Below, one piece after another: positions 33,573-41,665 of a DNA stretch of 64,000 bases. The position numbers were made by a program, and so were the translations under genes. The stretch spans positions 2,294,001-2,358,000 of the forward strand of contig NZ_CP034463.1 in assembly GCF_003955715.1 (NCBI RefSeq), given 5' to 3'. This stretch comes from Streptomyces aquilus. GTDB taxonomy: Bacteria; Actinomycetota; Actinomycetes; Streptomycetales; Streptomycetaceae. Position 1 is the first letter of the stretch, and each line of letters opens with the position of its first letter. Below the pieces are notes generated by a model. It saw nothing but the letters and a program-made list of their open reading frames with translations, was not told the DNA's origin and did not search any database.

Positions 33573-34644
33573 GGGCGGCCTCCCGGTCCTGCTCGGGGTC
33601 CTGCTCGCGGTCCTGCTCGCCGAGGAAGCCGATCAGCCGCTGCGCCGGGATCACTCCGACGAGTTTCCGCTCGTCGTCGAGCACGGCCACCGGATGCGCC
33701 GTCCGGGCGCTGACGGCGCAGAGCTCCGCGAACGGGGTGTCGGGCGTGACGGTCTCGCAGTCGCTCGCACAGCCGCAGTCGGTCTCGTCGCCGCGTACGT
33801 CGGTGTCCATCACGGCGGACGCCGTGAGCACCCGGGAGCGGTCGACGTCCTTGGTGAAGGAGGCGACGTAGTCGTTCGCGGGCCGGACCAGGATGTCCTC
33901 GGCGGTGCCGTTCTGGACGATGCGGCCGTCGCGCATGACGGCGATGCGGTCGCCGAGGCGCATGGCCTCGTTGAGGTCGTGGGTGATGAAGACGATGGTC
34001 TTCTTCAGGGTCTGCTGGAGCGTGAGCAGCTGGTCCTGCATGTCCCGGCGGATCAGCGGGTCCAGGGCGCTGAAGGACTCGTCCATCAGCAGCAGGTCGG
34101 CGTCGGTGGCCAGGGCGCGGGCGAGGCCGACGCGCTGCTGCATGCCACCGGACAGCTCGTCCGGCCAGGACTTCTCCCAGCCGGCCAGGCCGCACAGCTC
34201 CAGGGCCTCGGTGGCGCGCTTGACGCGTTCGGCCTTGGCCACGCCCTGGACGGCGAGACCGTAGGCGGCGTTCTCCAGCACACTGCGGTGCGGGAACAGG
34301 GCGAAGTGCTGGAAGACCATGCTGATCTTGCGGGCGCGGACCTCGCGCAGGTCGCGGGCGCCGAGGGCGGTCAGGTCCTGGCCGTCGAAGCGGACGTGTC
34401 CCGCGGTCGGTTCCAGCAGCCCGTTGAGCATGCGCAGCAGCGTCGACTTGCCGGAACCGGACAGGCCCATGACGACGAAGATCTGGCCCGGGTCCACGGT
34501 GAAGGAGGCGTCGATGACGGCGGCGGTCGTGCCGTCGGCGCGCAGCTCCTCCCGGTCGGCTCCACTGCGCAGTCTCTCGACTGCCTCACTCGGTCGTCTG
34601 CCGAACACCTTGTAGAGATGTTCGGCCTCAAGCCTGGATGACAC
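33565..34644 (-). CDS. Glycine betaine/proline ABC transporter ATPase (ProV/OpuAA type)
   Basis: This protein of about 359 residues starts at GTG 34644 with AGAGG upstream and reads MSSRLEAEHLYKVFGRRPSE. Walker A is GLSGSGKSTLL (about 60-70), the signature is LSGGMQQR, Walker B is LLLMDESFSALDP and the switch His is in FITHDLNEAMRLGDRIAVM. A C-terminal CBS-like segment (FAELCAVSARTAHPVAVLDD) probably senses ionic strength, as in OpuA. It powers the fused permease/receptor encoded downstream. An in-frame ATG 15 bases earlier is an alternative start. Confidence 0.95.
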   Translation of the reverse strand: MSSRLEAEHLYKVFGRRPSEAVERLRSGADREELRADGTTAAVIDASFTVDPGQIFVVMGLSGSGKSTLLRMLNGLLEPTAGHVRFDGQDLTALGARDLREVRARKISMVFQHFALFPHRSVLENAAYGLAVQGVAKAERVKRATEALELCGLAGWEKSWPDELSGGMQQRVGLARALATDADLLLMDESFSALDPLIRRDMQDQLLTLQQTLKKTIVFITHDLNEAMRLGDRIAVMRDGRIVQNGTAEDILVRPANDYVASFTKDVDRSRVLTASAVMDTDVRGDETDCGCASDCETVTPDTPFAELCAVSARTAHPVAVLDDERKLVGVIPAQRLIGFLGEQDREQDPEQDREAAHA

Positions 34645-34806
34645 GTGTACCTCTTGCATCGGGGGCGGGGGGTCAGTGGCCGCGCCTGCCCCCGGCCGAC
34701 CAGGACAAACCGGGAAGTGGTTCAGTTCACAACCATTCCGTACGATCACCCCCTCCGGTCCGTAGGATCACCGCCGACGCTTCACAACGATGCTGGGGGG
34801 ACGGCT

Positions 34807-35166
34807 GTGGAACGACCGGACGACAGACGCGCGTCGGCGCTGCGCTTCGCGACGGAGCTGGTGGCGTGGGTCGCCGCGCCCTGGGCGCTGGCCTCGTGCT
34901 CCTGGGCTCTGGCGGTCCTCGCGGTGGTGGTCCTCATCGGCCTGCCGACCGTGTTCGCCACCCCTGGCGACAAGGCTCAGGTGATCGTCCCGGTGCCCGG
35001 CGCGGTCACGATCCTGCTGGTGCTGCTGCAACTCCTCGCGGCGGTGGTGGCGGCGTGGTGGGCCTGGCCGGTGTGGGCGGCGGCGCCGGTGTCCGTGCTG
35101 GCCGCCGCGACCCTCGTCACCGAGCAGCCGCGCTGGCGATGGCTGCTGACCGGCGTCGGCGGGTGA
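34807..35166 (+). CDS. Small four-helix membrane protein (DUF2568-like)
   Basis: This 119-residue protein starts at GTG 34807, with GGGGGG 6 bases upstream. It has about four hydrophobic helices (WVAAPWALASCSWALAVLAV, VTILLVLLQLLAAVVAAWWA, and flanking spans) and little soluble sequence. The helix pattern with ALRFATELVAW resembles YrdB/DUF2568 proteins, whose function is unknown; that assignment is tentative. It is divergent from the betaine transporter and lies 30 bp before the exonuclease. Confidence 0.7.
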   Translation: MERPDDRRASALRFATELVAWVAAPWALASCSWALAVLAVVVLIGLPTVFATPGDKAQVIVPVPGAVTILLVLLQLLAAVVAAWWAWPVWAAAPVSVLAAATLVTEQPRWRWLLTGVGG

Positions 35167-35196
35167 CTGTCGGTGCCGTACGGCATGATGCGAGGC

Positions 35197-36117
35197 GTGA
35201 CCGGACGACTGATGCTTCTCGACACCGCCTCGCTCTATTTCCGCGCCTACTTCGGCGTCCCGGAGTCCGTGAAGGCCCCGGACGGCACACCGGTGAACGC
35301 CGTGCGCGGGCTGCTGGAGTTCATCGACCGCCTGGTCAAGGACCACCGCCCCGATGAGCTGGTGGCCTGCATGGACGCCGACTGGCGCCCCCAGTGGCGA
35401 GTCGACCTGATCCCCTCCTACAAGGCCCACCGCGTCGCCGAGGAGCACGAGGCGGGGCCGGACGAGGAGGAGGTGCCGGACACGCTGTCGCCGCAGGTGC
35501 CGGTCATCGAGGCCGTCCTGGACGCGCTCGGCATCGCGCGCGTGGGCGTCGCCGGGTACGAGGCGGACGACGTGATCGGCACGTTCACCGGGCGGGCGAA
35601 GGGCCCGGTCGACATCGTCACCGGCGACCGCGACCTGTACCAGCTGGTGGACGACGCCCGCGGCATCCGCGTGCTGTACCCGCTCAAGGGCGTGGGCACG
35701 CTCCAGCTCACCGACGAGGCATGGCTGCGCGAGAAGTATGGGGTCGACGGGCGGGGGTACGCGGATCTGGCGCTGCTGCGCGGCGACCCGAGCGACGGCC
35801 TGCCGGGCGTGCCCGGCATCGGGGAGAAGACGGCGGCCAAGCTGCTGGCCGAGTTCGGCGACCTGGCCGGGATCATGGCGGCGGTCGACGACCCGAAGGC
35901 GAAGCTCACGCCGTCGCAGCGCAAGCGCCTGGACGAGTCACGGCCGTATGTCGCGGTGGCTCCGAAGGTCGTCCGGGTCGCGGACGACGTCCCGCTGCCG
36001 GACGTCGACACGACCCTGCCGCGCGGACCGCGCGACCCGGCGGCGCTGGAGGAGCTGGGCGCCCGCTGGGGCCTCGGCGGCCCGCTGAAGCGGCTGCTGA
36101 CGACCCTGGCACCGTGA
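35197..36117 (+). CDS. 5'-3' exonuclease (Pol I N-domain/FEN type)
   Basis: This 306-residue protein resembles the stand-alone 5' nuclease domain of DNA polymerase I: MLLDTASLYFRAYFGVPESV, DLIPSYKAHR, YEADDVIGTF, VTGDRDLYQLVDD and the H3TH region GDPSDGLPGVPGIGEKTAAK. The acidic residues that bind two metals are present. It should remove RNA primers or process flaps during replication and repair. The GTG at 35197 is chosen: CATGAT lies 7 bases before it and there is no ribosome-binding site, which suggests a leaderless mRNA. Upstream ATG codons at 35185 and 35188 are alternatives. Confidence 0.92.
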   Translation: MTGRLMLLDTASLYFRAYFGVPESVKAPDGTPVNAVRGLLEFIDRLVKDHRPDELVACMDADWRPQWRVDLIPSYKAHRVAEEHEAGPDEEEVPDTLSPQVPVIEAVLDALGIARVGVAGYEADDVIGTFTGRAKGPVDIVTGDRDLYQLVDDARGIRVLYPLKGVGTLQLTDEAWLREKYGVDGRGYADLALLRGDPSDGLPGVPGIGEKTAAKLLAEFGDLAGIMAAVDDPKAKLTPSQRKRLDESRPYVAVAPKVVRVADDVPLPDVDTTLPRGPRDPAALEELGARWGLGGPLKRLLTTLAP

Positions 36118-36127
36118 ATCATCTTTC

Positions 36128-36173
36128 CTGCTGGGCGAATTACCTTCTCAGCAGCCGGGAGAGGCGTTCCCGG
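36128..36173 (+). terminator. Two back-to-back hairpins after the exonuclease gene
   Basis: CTGCTGGG (36128-36135) pairs with CTCAGCAG (36147-36154). Immediately after, CCGGGA (36155-36160) pairs with TCCCGG (36168-36173) across a 7-nt loop. Both lie within 56 bases of the stop. Confidence 0.6.
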
Positions 36174-36228
36174 TCTTGGCCTAATCTTGCCTTCGGCCAA
36201 GGGGTGTGGTGCAGGGGGGAGATGCTAA

Positions 36229-36248
36229 CTTAGGTAAGCCTAAGCATG
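36229..36248. promoter_or_regulatory. Iron box (DmdR/IdeR-type operator)
   Basis: CTTAGG-TAAG-CCTAAG is a dyad with perfect 6-bp arms. The window TTAGGTAAGCCTAAGCATG (36230-36248) matches the DtxR-family consensus TWAGGTWAGSCTWACCTWA at most positions. It sits 18 bp before the siderophore-interacting-protein start, so iron-loaded DmdR1 should repress that gene. Confidence 0.8.
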
Positions 36249-36265
36249 GGAGCAGGGAGGCCGCC

Positions 36266-37108
36266 ATGGCAGAACGACCGGGACGCAAGCCGCGGAAGCC
36301 GCATTCCGCGCAGGTCGTCCGCACCGAGCGACTGACCCCGCACATGCAGCGGGTGGTGCTCGGTGGCGAGGGGCTCGCCGAGTTCGCGGCGGACACCTGC
36401 ACCGACCATTACGTCAAGCTGCTGTTCCCGGCCGGGGGTGCCGTCTATCCCGAGCCCTTCGACGTGGAGCGGATCCGCGAGGAGTTCCCGCGCGAGCAGT
36501 GGCCGGTGACCCGCACCTACACGGTCCGCCACTGGGATGCCGAGCACCGCGAGATGACCCTCGACTTCGTGATCCACGGTGACGAGGGCCTCGCCGGCCC
36601 GTGGGCCATGCGGGTCCAGCCGGGCGAGACCGTCCACTTCATGGGCCCGGGCGGCGCCTACGCCCCCGACGGGGCCGCCGACTGGCATCTGCTCGTCGGT
36701 GACGAGAGTGCGTTGCCCGCGATCGCCCGTTCCCTGGAGGCGCTGCCCGACGGTGCCACCGCGTACGCCTTCGTCGAGGTGGCCGGTCCCGAGGAGGAGC
36801 AGAAGATCGACTCCGACGTGGAGGTCGTCTGGCTGCACCGCGGGGACCGCCCGGTCGGCGAGGCGCTGACCGATGCCGTGCGGGCGCTGGAGTTCCCCGA
36901 GGGGCGGGTGCACGCGTTCGTGCACGGCGAGGCGCACTTCGTGAAGGAGCTGCGGCACCTGCTGCGGGTCGAGCGGGAGATCCCCCGCGAGGACCTGTCG
37001 ATCTCCGGCTACTGGCGCCTCGGCCACAACGAGGACGGCTGGCAGGCCTCGAAGCGGGAGTGGAACGCCCGGATCGAGAGCGAGCAGGAGGGCACGCCGG
37101 CGGCGTAG
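36266..37108 (+). CDS. Siderophore-interacting FAD protein (ViuB/SIP family)
   Basis: This 280-residue cytosolic flavoprotein starts MAERPGRKPRKPHSAQVVRT, with GGGAGG upstream. It has the FAD-binding motif VTRTYTVRHWD, the Gly-rich HFMGPGGAYAPDGAADWHLL and the family C-terminus SGYWRLGHNEDGWQASKREW. SIPs reduce ferric siderophores to release iron. Expression is very likely iron-repressed through the upstream box (36229-36248). No siderophore biosynthesis or uptake gene adjoins it. A strong hairpin follows (37130-37151). Confidence 0.94.
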   Translation: MAERPGRKPRKPHSAQVVRTERLTPHMQRVVLGGEGLAEFAADTCTDHYVKLLFPAGGAVYPEPFDVERIREEFPREQWPVTRTYTVRHWDAEHREMTLDFVIHGDEGLAGPWAMRVQPGETVHFMGPGGAYAPDGAADWHLLVGDESALPAIARSLEALPDGATAYAFVEVAGPEEEQKIDSDVEVVWLHRGDRPVGEALTDAVRALEFPEGRVHAFVHGEAHFVKELRHLLRVEREIPREDLSISGYWRLGHNEDGWQASKREWNARIESEQEGTPAA

Positions 37109-37129
37109 CTCGGCGGTCAGTAGGTTTCG

Positions 37130-37151
37130 GGAGGGCGCCGAGGCGCCCTCC
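37130..37151. terminator. Bidirectional terminator between siderophore protein and ABC permease
   Basis: A perfect 10-bp stem, GGAGGGCGCC/GGCGCCCTCC, with a minimal loop. The + strand tail is TTCGCCTTTCCC. Confidence 0.75.
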
Positions 37152-37170
37152 TTCGCCTTTCCCGCCGCAC

Positions 37171-37296
37171 CGACCGCTGATACGGCGCCACAGCGACCGC
37201 TGATACGGCGCCACAGCGACCGCTGATTCGGCACTACACCGACCGCTGATACGGCGCTACACCGACGCTGATACGGCACTACACCGACCGCTGATA
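37171..37296 (-). repeat. Six 22-23 bp tandem repeats derived from the ABC permease 3' end
   Basis: CGACCGCTGAT units start at 37171, 37194, 37217, 37240, 37263 and 37285 (periods 23,23,23,23,22). The last unit codes for the permease C-terminus (YQRSV); the others lie beyond its stop. Confidence 0.9.
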
Positions 37297-38055
37297 CGAC
37301 CTGAACGTCCGTATCGACAGCCACACCGCCACCACCGCGAGCCCCAGCAGCGCCCCGCCGCGCGCCAGGACCGCGCCCCAGTCCGGGTCCGCCGACAGTG
37401 CCGAACGACCGGCCACCATCGCCCAGTTGAGCGGGTTGAAGTCGGCGACGTGCCGGATCCAGGACGGCATCTGGCTCGGCGCCATGAAGGCGGAGGACAG
37501 GAACGTCAGCGGCAGCAGCAGGAAGGTGTTGATGCCGATGATCGACTCCCGCTCCCGCACCAGCATCCCCAGCGCGTTGGAGAACGCCCCGAAGACGGTG
37601 CCGAGCAGGACCGAGGCGAGCACCAGCACCGCGACGCCCGCGATCCCTCCGGGGTAGTCCGCCCCGCCCAGCAGCCCGAGCAGCACGATGACGACCGACT
37701 GGAGGGCGGTGACCAGGCCGTTGTTGACGACGTTGCCGTTCATCAGCGCGGTCCGGCTGACCGGCGTGGTCAGGAAGCGGTCGAGGGTGCCGCGCTGGAT
37801 CTCGTCGAGGGTGGTCATCCCGGCCCACATGTTGGAGCTGAGGGCGCTCATCACGACCACGCCCGGGACGAGGTAGTCGAGGTAGGAGGTGGTGCCGAAG
37901 CCGCCGAGCTCGACGACATGGCGGAACAGGCTGCCGAACAGGAACAGCCAGAAGACCGGCTGGATCAGCGTGATGATCGCGAAGGCGGGCTGCCGTACGA
38001 ACACCATGAGTTGACGCTGTGTCATGTACCAGGTCTGGGCGACGGCGGCGCTCAT
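37279..38055 (-). CDS. ABC-2 type exporter permease (DrrB-like)
   Basis: This 258-residue membrane protein has six predicted spans and the ABC-2 pattern: WYMTQRQLMVFVRQPAFAII, then LQPVFW-like IQPVFWLFLFGSLF, the loop ERGTLDRFL-like IQRGTLDRFLTTPVSRTALM, and a C-terminal AMVAGRSAL. It forms the membrane channel for the ATPase encoded directly upstream (ATGA overlap). Such pairs export drugs or lipids, but the substrate is unknown. The gene end is reiterated downstream as a tandem repeat that includes its stop codon. Confidence 0.93.
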   Translation of the reverse strand: MSAAVAQTWYMTQRQLMVFVRQPAFAIITLIQPVFWLFLFGSLFRHVVELGGFGTTSYLDYLVPGVVVMSALSSNMWAGMTTLDEIQRGTLDRFLTTPVSRTALMNGNVVNNGLVTALQSVVIVLLGLLGGADYPGGIAGVAVLVLASVLLGTVFGAFSNALGMLVRERESIIGINTFLLLPLTFLSSAFMAPSQMPSWIRHVADFNPLNWAMVAGRSALSADPDWGAVLARGGALLGLAVVAVWLSIRTFRSYQRSV

Positions 38056-39050
38056 CGCTCACCTCCCGCGAGGACGAGTTCGTCGGTCTGCGTGTAGCGG
38101 CGGCCGGTGTACCGGAGGTACACGTCGTCGAGCGAGGGGCGGGCGACGGTCGCGGCGGCGACGCCGACCCCGGCCCGCTCCAGGGCGCCGAGCAGGGTGG
38201 GCATCGCGGCCGCCCCGTCGTCGGCGCGGACGCTGGCGCGGTGGCCGTCGACCACCACCTCGTGCACGCCCGGCAGTCCGCCGAGGGCGCCCTTGAGCAG
38301 CGTGCGACCGGCTTCGCCGACCGTGGCGCGCAGTTCCAGATGGACGGCGTCGCCGCGGAGTTCGCCCTTGAGGGCGTCGGGGGTGCCTTCGACGACGACC
38401 CGGCCGCGGTCGACGATCGCGACGCGTTCGGCGAGCCGGTCGGCCTCTTCGAGGTAGTGCGTGGTGAGCAGGATGGTCAGCCCCTCCTCGCCGGCGAGCC
38501 GGCCGATCTCGTCCCACATCGCACCGCGGGCCTCCGGGTCGAGGCCGGTGGTGGGCTCGTCGAGGAAGAGGACCTGAGGGCGGTGCACCAGCCCGAGGGC
38601 CACGTCCAGTCGGCGTCGCATGCCGCCGGAGTAGCCCTTGACCTGGCGGTTCGCGGCATCGGCGAGGGTGAAGCGGTCGAGCAGCCCGGCCACCCGGCGG
38701 TCGAGATCGGCGCCGGTCAGGCCGTGCAGCCGCCCTTGGAGCCGGAGGTTCTCGCGACCGGTGGCGACGGGGTCGGCGCCGGAGTTCTGGGCGACCACGC
38801 CGATCGCGCGCCGGACCCGGTCCGGGTGGCGCAGCACGTCATGACCGGCGACGGTGGCGGAGCCGGAGTCGGGGCGGGCCAGGGTGGTGAGGATCTTGAC
38901 GGTGCTGGACTTGCCGGCGCCGTTGGGGCCGAGGAGCCCGAAGACCGTGCCGGGTTCGACGGTGAGGTCCATGCCGTTGAGGGCGGTGACGTCACCGGGG
39001 TAGGTCTTGATCAGCTGACGCGCCTCGACTGCGGGCGCACGGGTGGTCAT
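38052..39050 (-). CDS. ABC exporter ATPase (DrrA-like)
   Basis: This 332-residue protein starts MTTRAPAVEARQLIKTYPGD. Walker A is GLLGPNGAGKSSTVKIL, the Q loop GVVAQNSGADP, the signature YSGGMRRRLDVALGLVHRPQ, Walker B VLFLDEPTTGLDPEAR and the switch TTHYLEEADRLAERVAIVDR. The C-terminal extension (about 230-332) is typical of DrrA-type drug or lipid exporters. It energises the coupled permease. The PadR gene lies 237 bp upstream on the same strand. Confidence 0.95.
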   Translation of the reverse strand: MTTRAPAVEARQLIKTYPGDVTALNGMDLTVEPGTVFGLLGPNGAGKSSTVKILTTLARPDSGSATVAGHDVLRHPDRVRRAIGVVAQNSGADPVATGRENLRLQGRLHGLTGADLDRRVAGLLDRFTLADAANRQVKGYSGGMRRRLDVALGLVHRPQVLFLDEPTTGLDPEARGAMWDEIGRLAGEEGLTILLTTHYLEEADRLAERVAIVDRGRVVVEGTPDALKGELRGDAVHLELRATVGEAGRTLLKGALGGLPGVHEVVVDGHRASVRADDGAAAMPTLLGALERAGVGVAAATVARPSLDDVYLRYTGRRYTQTDELVLAGGER

Positions 39051-39179
39051 GGCAGGTGCTCTCCTGGGTGAGCGGATGACAGCTGATCCGCTGGAGGGGC
39101 ACCGGGCTATCCTGGGTGTGCCGCACCTCGATCGCCTGGATGTGCCTCACGGCGGATTCAGCTCGGGGTTCGAGGCCCT

Positions 39180-39205
39180 GGCACCGCTGCTGCAACAGCC
39201 GTGCC
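39180..39205 (-). terminator. Hairpin downstream of the padR-like gene
   Basis: A 10-bp stem with one mismatch, GGCACCGCTG/CAGCCGTGCC, with a 6-nt loop (CTGCAA). It could end padR transcription or attenuate read-through into drrAB. Confidence 0.5.
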
Positions 39206-39215
39206 GGGGCCTGTT

Positions 39216-39278
39216 CTTGTTCTGCCTCTTGTTCGGCTTCCTTGTTCGGCTTCCTTGTTCAGCCTCTTGTTCGGCTGC
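39216..39278 (-). repeat. 12-13 bp CTTGTTC tandem repeats beyond the padR stop
   Basis: CTTGTTC occurs at 39216, 39228, 39241, 39254 and 39266, inside a CTTGTTCGGCTTC-like unit. The array starts about 10 bp past the PadR stop. Confidence 0.8.
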
Positions 39279-39287
39279 CGGTTCAGG

Positions 39288-39878
39288 TCACGTCTCGTGC
39301 AGGGCCTTCCACTCCTCGATCCGGGGCAGTGCGCCTGCCTTGAGCTCGTCGAGGAAGCCGCGGACCCACTCCGCCTCCGCCTCCACCATATGGAGCTGGA
39401 ACTCGTTCTCCACGAGGAAGAGCCGGGGCAACGTCTCCGACAGCTTCTCCAGCGCGCCGCGGTCGGCGGCCGCCTTGACCAGCAGGGCTTCGAGCCGCTC
39501 CTCCAGCAGGGTCACCACGTCGTCCGGGTGCAGCACGCCGAGCAGCGAGAGCGCGGTCTCGAAGATCGGGTACTCCTTGGCCGGGTAGGCGACCAGGTCC
39601 GACATCCACTCGGTGGTCTCCTGACGGCCTGCCGCCGTGATGCCGTACACCGTGCGCTCGGGCCGGTTGCCCTGCCGCTCCACGTCCGTGATCTCGACGA
39701 AGCCGTGCTTCTCGAGGCTCTGCACGACCGTGTAGAGCGAGCCGTAGTTGATCTTCGTGCTGGAGTCCTTGCCCTGGCGGCGCAGGGTCTGGGCGATCTC
39801 GTAGGGATGCATCGGCTTCTGCCACAGCGTCGCCAGCACGGCGAGCGCCAGGGGGTTGCGGAGCTTGCGTCGCCGCAT
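39288..39878 (-). CDS. PadR-family transcriptional regulator
   Basis: This 196-residue protein starts MRRRKLRNPLALAVLATLWQ. The PadR winged helix is HPYEIAQTLRRQGKDSSTKI then NYGSLYTVVQSLEKHGFVEI, followed by TVYGITAAGRQETTEWMSDL. The C-terminal helices (EFQLHMVEAEAEWVRGFLDE) should form the dimer interface. PadR proteins often repress an adjacent exporter and bind its substrates, so drrAB downstream is the likely target. A GTG 18 bases upstream is an alternative start. Confidence 0.92.
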   Translation of the reverse strand: MRRRKLRNPLALAVLATLWQKPMHPYEIAQTLRRQGKDSSTKINYGSLYTVVQSLEKHGFVEITDVERQGNRPERTVYGITAAGRQETTEWMSDLVAYPAKEYPIFETALSLLGVLHPDDVVTLLEERLEALLVKAAADRGALEKLSETLPRLFLVENEFQLHMVEAEAEWVRGFLDELKAGALPRIEEWKALHET

Positions 39879-40059
39879 GGGTCCGATCCACCTCACATCC
39901 TCACCCGAGTCCGAATATCCGTAGCCGAACATATCGCGAGCCGCGACCGACCGTCAATAGACACGATGTATCGCGTTCTGGTGGTCCGCGCAAGGGCGTG
40001 AGGAGTTGGGACCGCCATCGACATGGCCGCGTCATCGGGGCGAAACAGCCTCTCCTTAA

Positions 40060-40079
40060 TTTCTGTCGCCTGACAGGAA
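40060..40079. promoter_or_regulatory. TetR-type operator candidate upstream of permease (copy 1)
   Basis: TTTCTGTCG-CC-TGACAGGAA, the same dyad as 48188-48207 with flanking TAA and TACC also shared. It lies 25 bp before the permease start and overlaps a TAATTT -10-like hexamer. Confidence 0.65.
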
Positions 40080-40104
40080 TACCGCGTCGAAGGCAGGTGC
40101 CTCC

Positions 40105-41646
40105 GTGACGACCACCACCCCGTCCGACGTCCGCCCCGATCCACCGCACTCCCCCGACGACCGCTCCCTCGCCGAGTTCGGCTACCGCCAGGAGCTCCAC
40201 CGCAGCCTCGGCAAATACGCCTCGTTCGCGGCCGGGTTCTCCTTCATCTCCGTCCTGACGACCGTCTTCCAGTTCTTCGCCTTCGGGTACGCGTTCGGCG
40301 GCCCCGTCTTCTTCTGGGCCTGGCCCGCGGTGCTGCTCGGGCAGCTGATGGTGGCCGCCTGCTTCGCCGAGCTGGCGGCGCGCTATCCGATCTCGGGCGC
40401 GATCTACCAGTGGTCGTCCCGGCTGTCGAACCTCACCTTCGGCTGGTTCGCCGGCTGGATCATGGTGATCGGGCAGATCGTGGTGGTCGCGGCGGCGGCC
40501 CTGGCGCTCCAGATGGTGCTGCCCGCCATCTGGTCCGGCTTCCAGCTGATCGGCACCGACCCGGCACCGACCTCGGCGGACGGCGCGGCCAACGCGGCGC
40601 TGCTCGGGGTGGTCCTGCTGGCGCTGACGACGCTGGTGAACGTCCTGGACAACCGCGTGATGTCCGTGATCAACCGGGTCGGTGTGACCGCCGAGATCAT
40701 CGGCGCGGTCCTCATCGTCGTCCTGCTGCTCACGCACTCCGAGCGCACGCCGGGCATCACCTTCCACACCGAGGGCGCGGCGCAGAGCGGCCTGTTCGGG
40801 GCGCTGCTGGTCGGTTCGTTCACGGCGGCGTACGTGATGATCGGCTTCGACAGCGCGGGCGAGATGAGCGAGGAGACGCACCATCCGCGGCGCACCGCTC
40901 CCCGTACGATCCTCACCGCGCTGGGCGCGGCGGGGCTGCTCGGCGGGCTGATCGTGCTGGGAGGCCTGCTGGCGGCGCCCAGCCTCAGCGACGGGCACCT
41001 CGGCGTGGACGGGCTGAGCTACGTCCTCACCAGCAGCCTGGGCGACGGGGTGGGCAAGGTGCTGCTGGCCGACGTGGTGGTGGCGATCGCGGTGGCGACC
41101 CTGGCGATCCAGACGGCGGCCTGCCGGATGCTGTTCTCCATGGCCCGTGACGGCCAGCTGCCCTTCTCGGCACGGCTCGCCCGGGTCAACTCCCGCACCG
41201 GCATGCCGACCGCGCCCGCCCTGGTCGTCGGCGTCCTCGCCGCCGCCCTGCTCCTGCTGAACTTCGCCTCACCGGACGCGTTCCTGGCCATCGGCACGAC
41301 CTGCATCGTGATGCTGTACCTGGCGTACGCGATGGTCACCGGCCCGCTCCTGGTCACCCGCCTCCGCGGCCGCTTCACCACCACCGGCACCGACGAGACC
41401 GGCGCGCCCCTGTTCTCCCTGGGCCGCTGGGGCGTCCCGGTCAACGCCCTGGCCCTGCTCTACGGCCTCCTCATGGCCGTCAACCTGGCCTGGCCGCGGG
41501 CGGCGGTGTACGACCCGGCGGGCGGTCACTGGTGGTTCCAGTGGTTCACGGTGCTGTTCCTCGGCGTGACCGTCGCGGCGGGCGTGGCCTACCGGGCGTA
41601 CAAGGCCCGTACGACGGTCGCCGCGGAGGCCGTCGCCCCGGCGTGA
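40105..41646 (+). CDS. APC-family amino-acid/amine permease
   Basis: This 513-residue integral membrane protein has about 12 helices and the APC fold (FISVLTTVFQFFAFGYAFGG, PISGAIYQWSSRLSNLTFGW, AYVMIGFDSAGEMSEETHHP, GMPTAPALVVGVLAAALLLL). It probably imports an amino acid, amine or related cation by proton symport. Its promoter carries the same palindrome as the carboxylase operon 8 kb away, so guanidine, urea or a precursor amine is a reasonable substrate guess. The start is GTG at 40105. The divergent PadR gene is unrelated in function as far as can be seen. Confidence 0.9.
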   Translation: MTTTTPSDVRPDPPHSPDDRSLAEFGYRQELHRSLGKYASFAAGFSFISVLTTVFQFFAFGYAFGGPVFFWAWPAVLLGQLMVAACFAELAARYPISGAIYQWSSRLSNLTFGWFAGWIMVIGQIVVVAAAALALQMVLPAIWSGFQLIGTDPAPTSADGAANAALLGVVLLALTTLVNVLDNRVMSVINRVGVTAEIIGAVLIVVLLLTHSERTPGITFHTEGAAQSGLFGALLVGSFTAAYVMIGFDSAGEMSEETHHPRRTAPRTILTALGAAGLLGGLIVLGGLLAAPSLSDGHLGVDGLSYVLTSSLGDGVGKVLLADVVVAIAVATLAIQTAACRMLFSMARDGQLPFSARLARVNSRTGMPTAPALVVGVLAAALLLLNFASPDAFLAIGTTCIVMLYLAYAMVTGPLLVTRLRGRFTTTGTDETGAPLFSLGRWGVPVNALALLYGLLMAVNLAWPRAAVYDPAGGHWWFQWFTVLFLGVTVAAGVAYRAYKARTTVAAEAVAPA

Positions 41647-41665
41647 CGATCTACCCTGGCCGGTG

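Noticed and set aside
30927..33713. 928-codon open frame opposite the betaine transporter
   Set aside because: Antisense shadow of a well-supported ABC transporter gene, with low-complexity V/D/G/R/L-rich composition and no motif.
37140..37300. CRISPR array
   Set aside because: The 23-bp units are contiguous without spacers and derive from the end of the permease gene. No cas gene is present.
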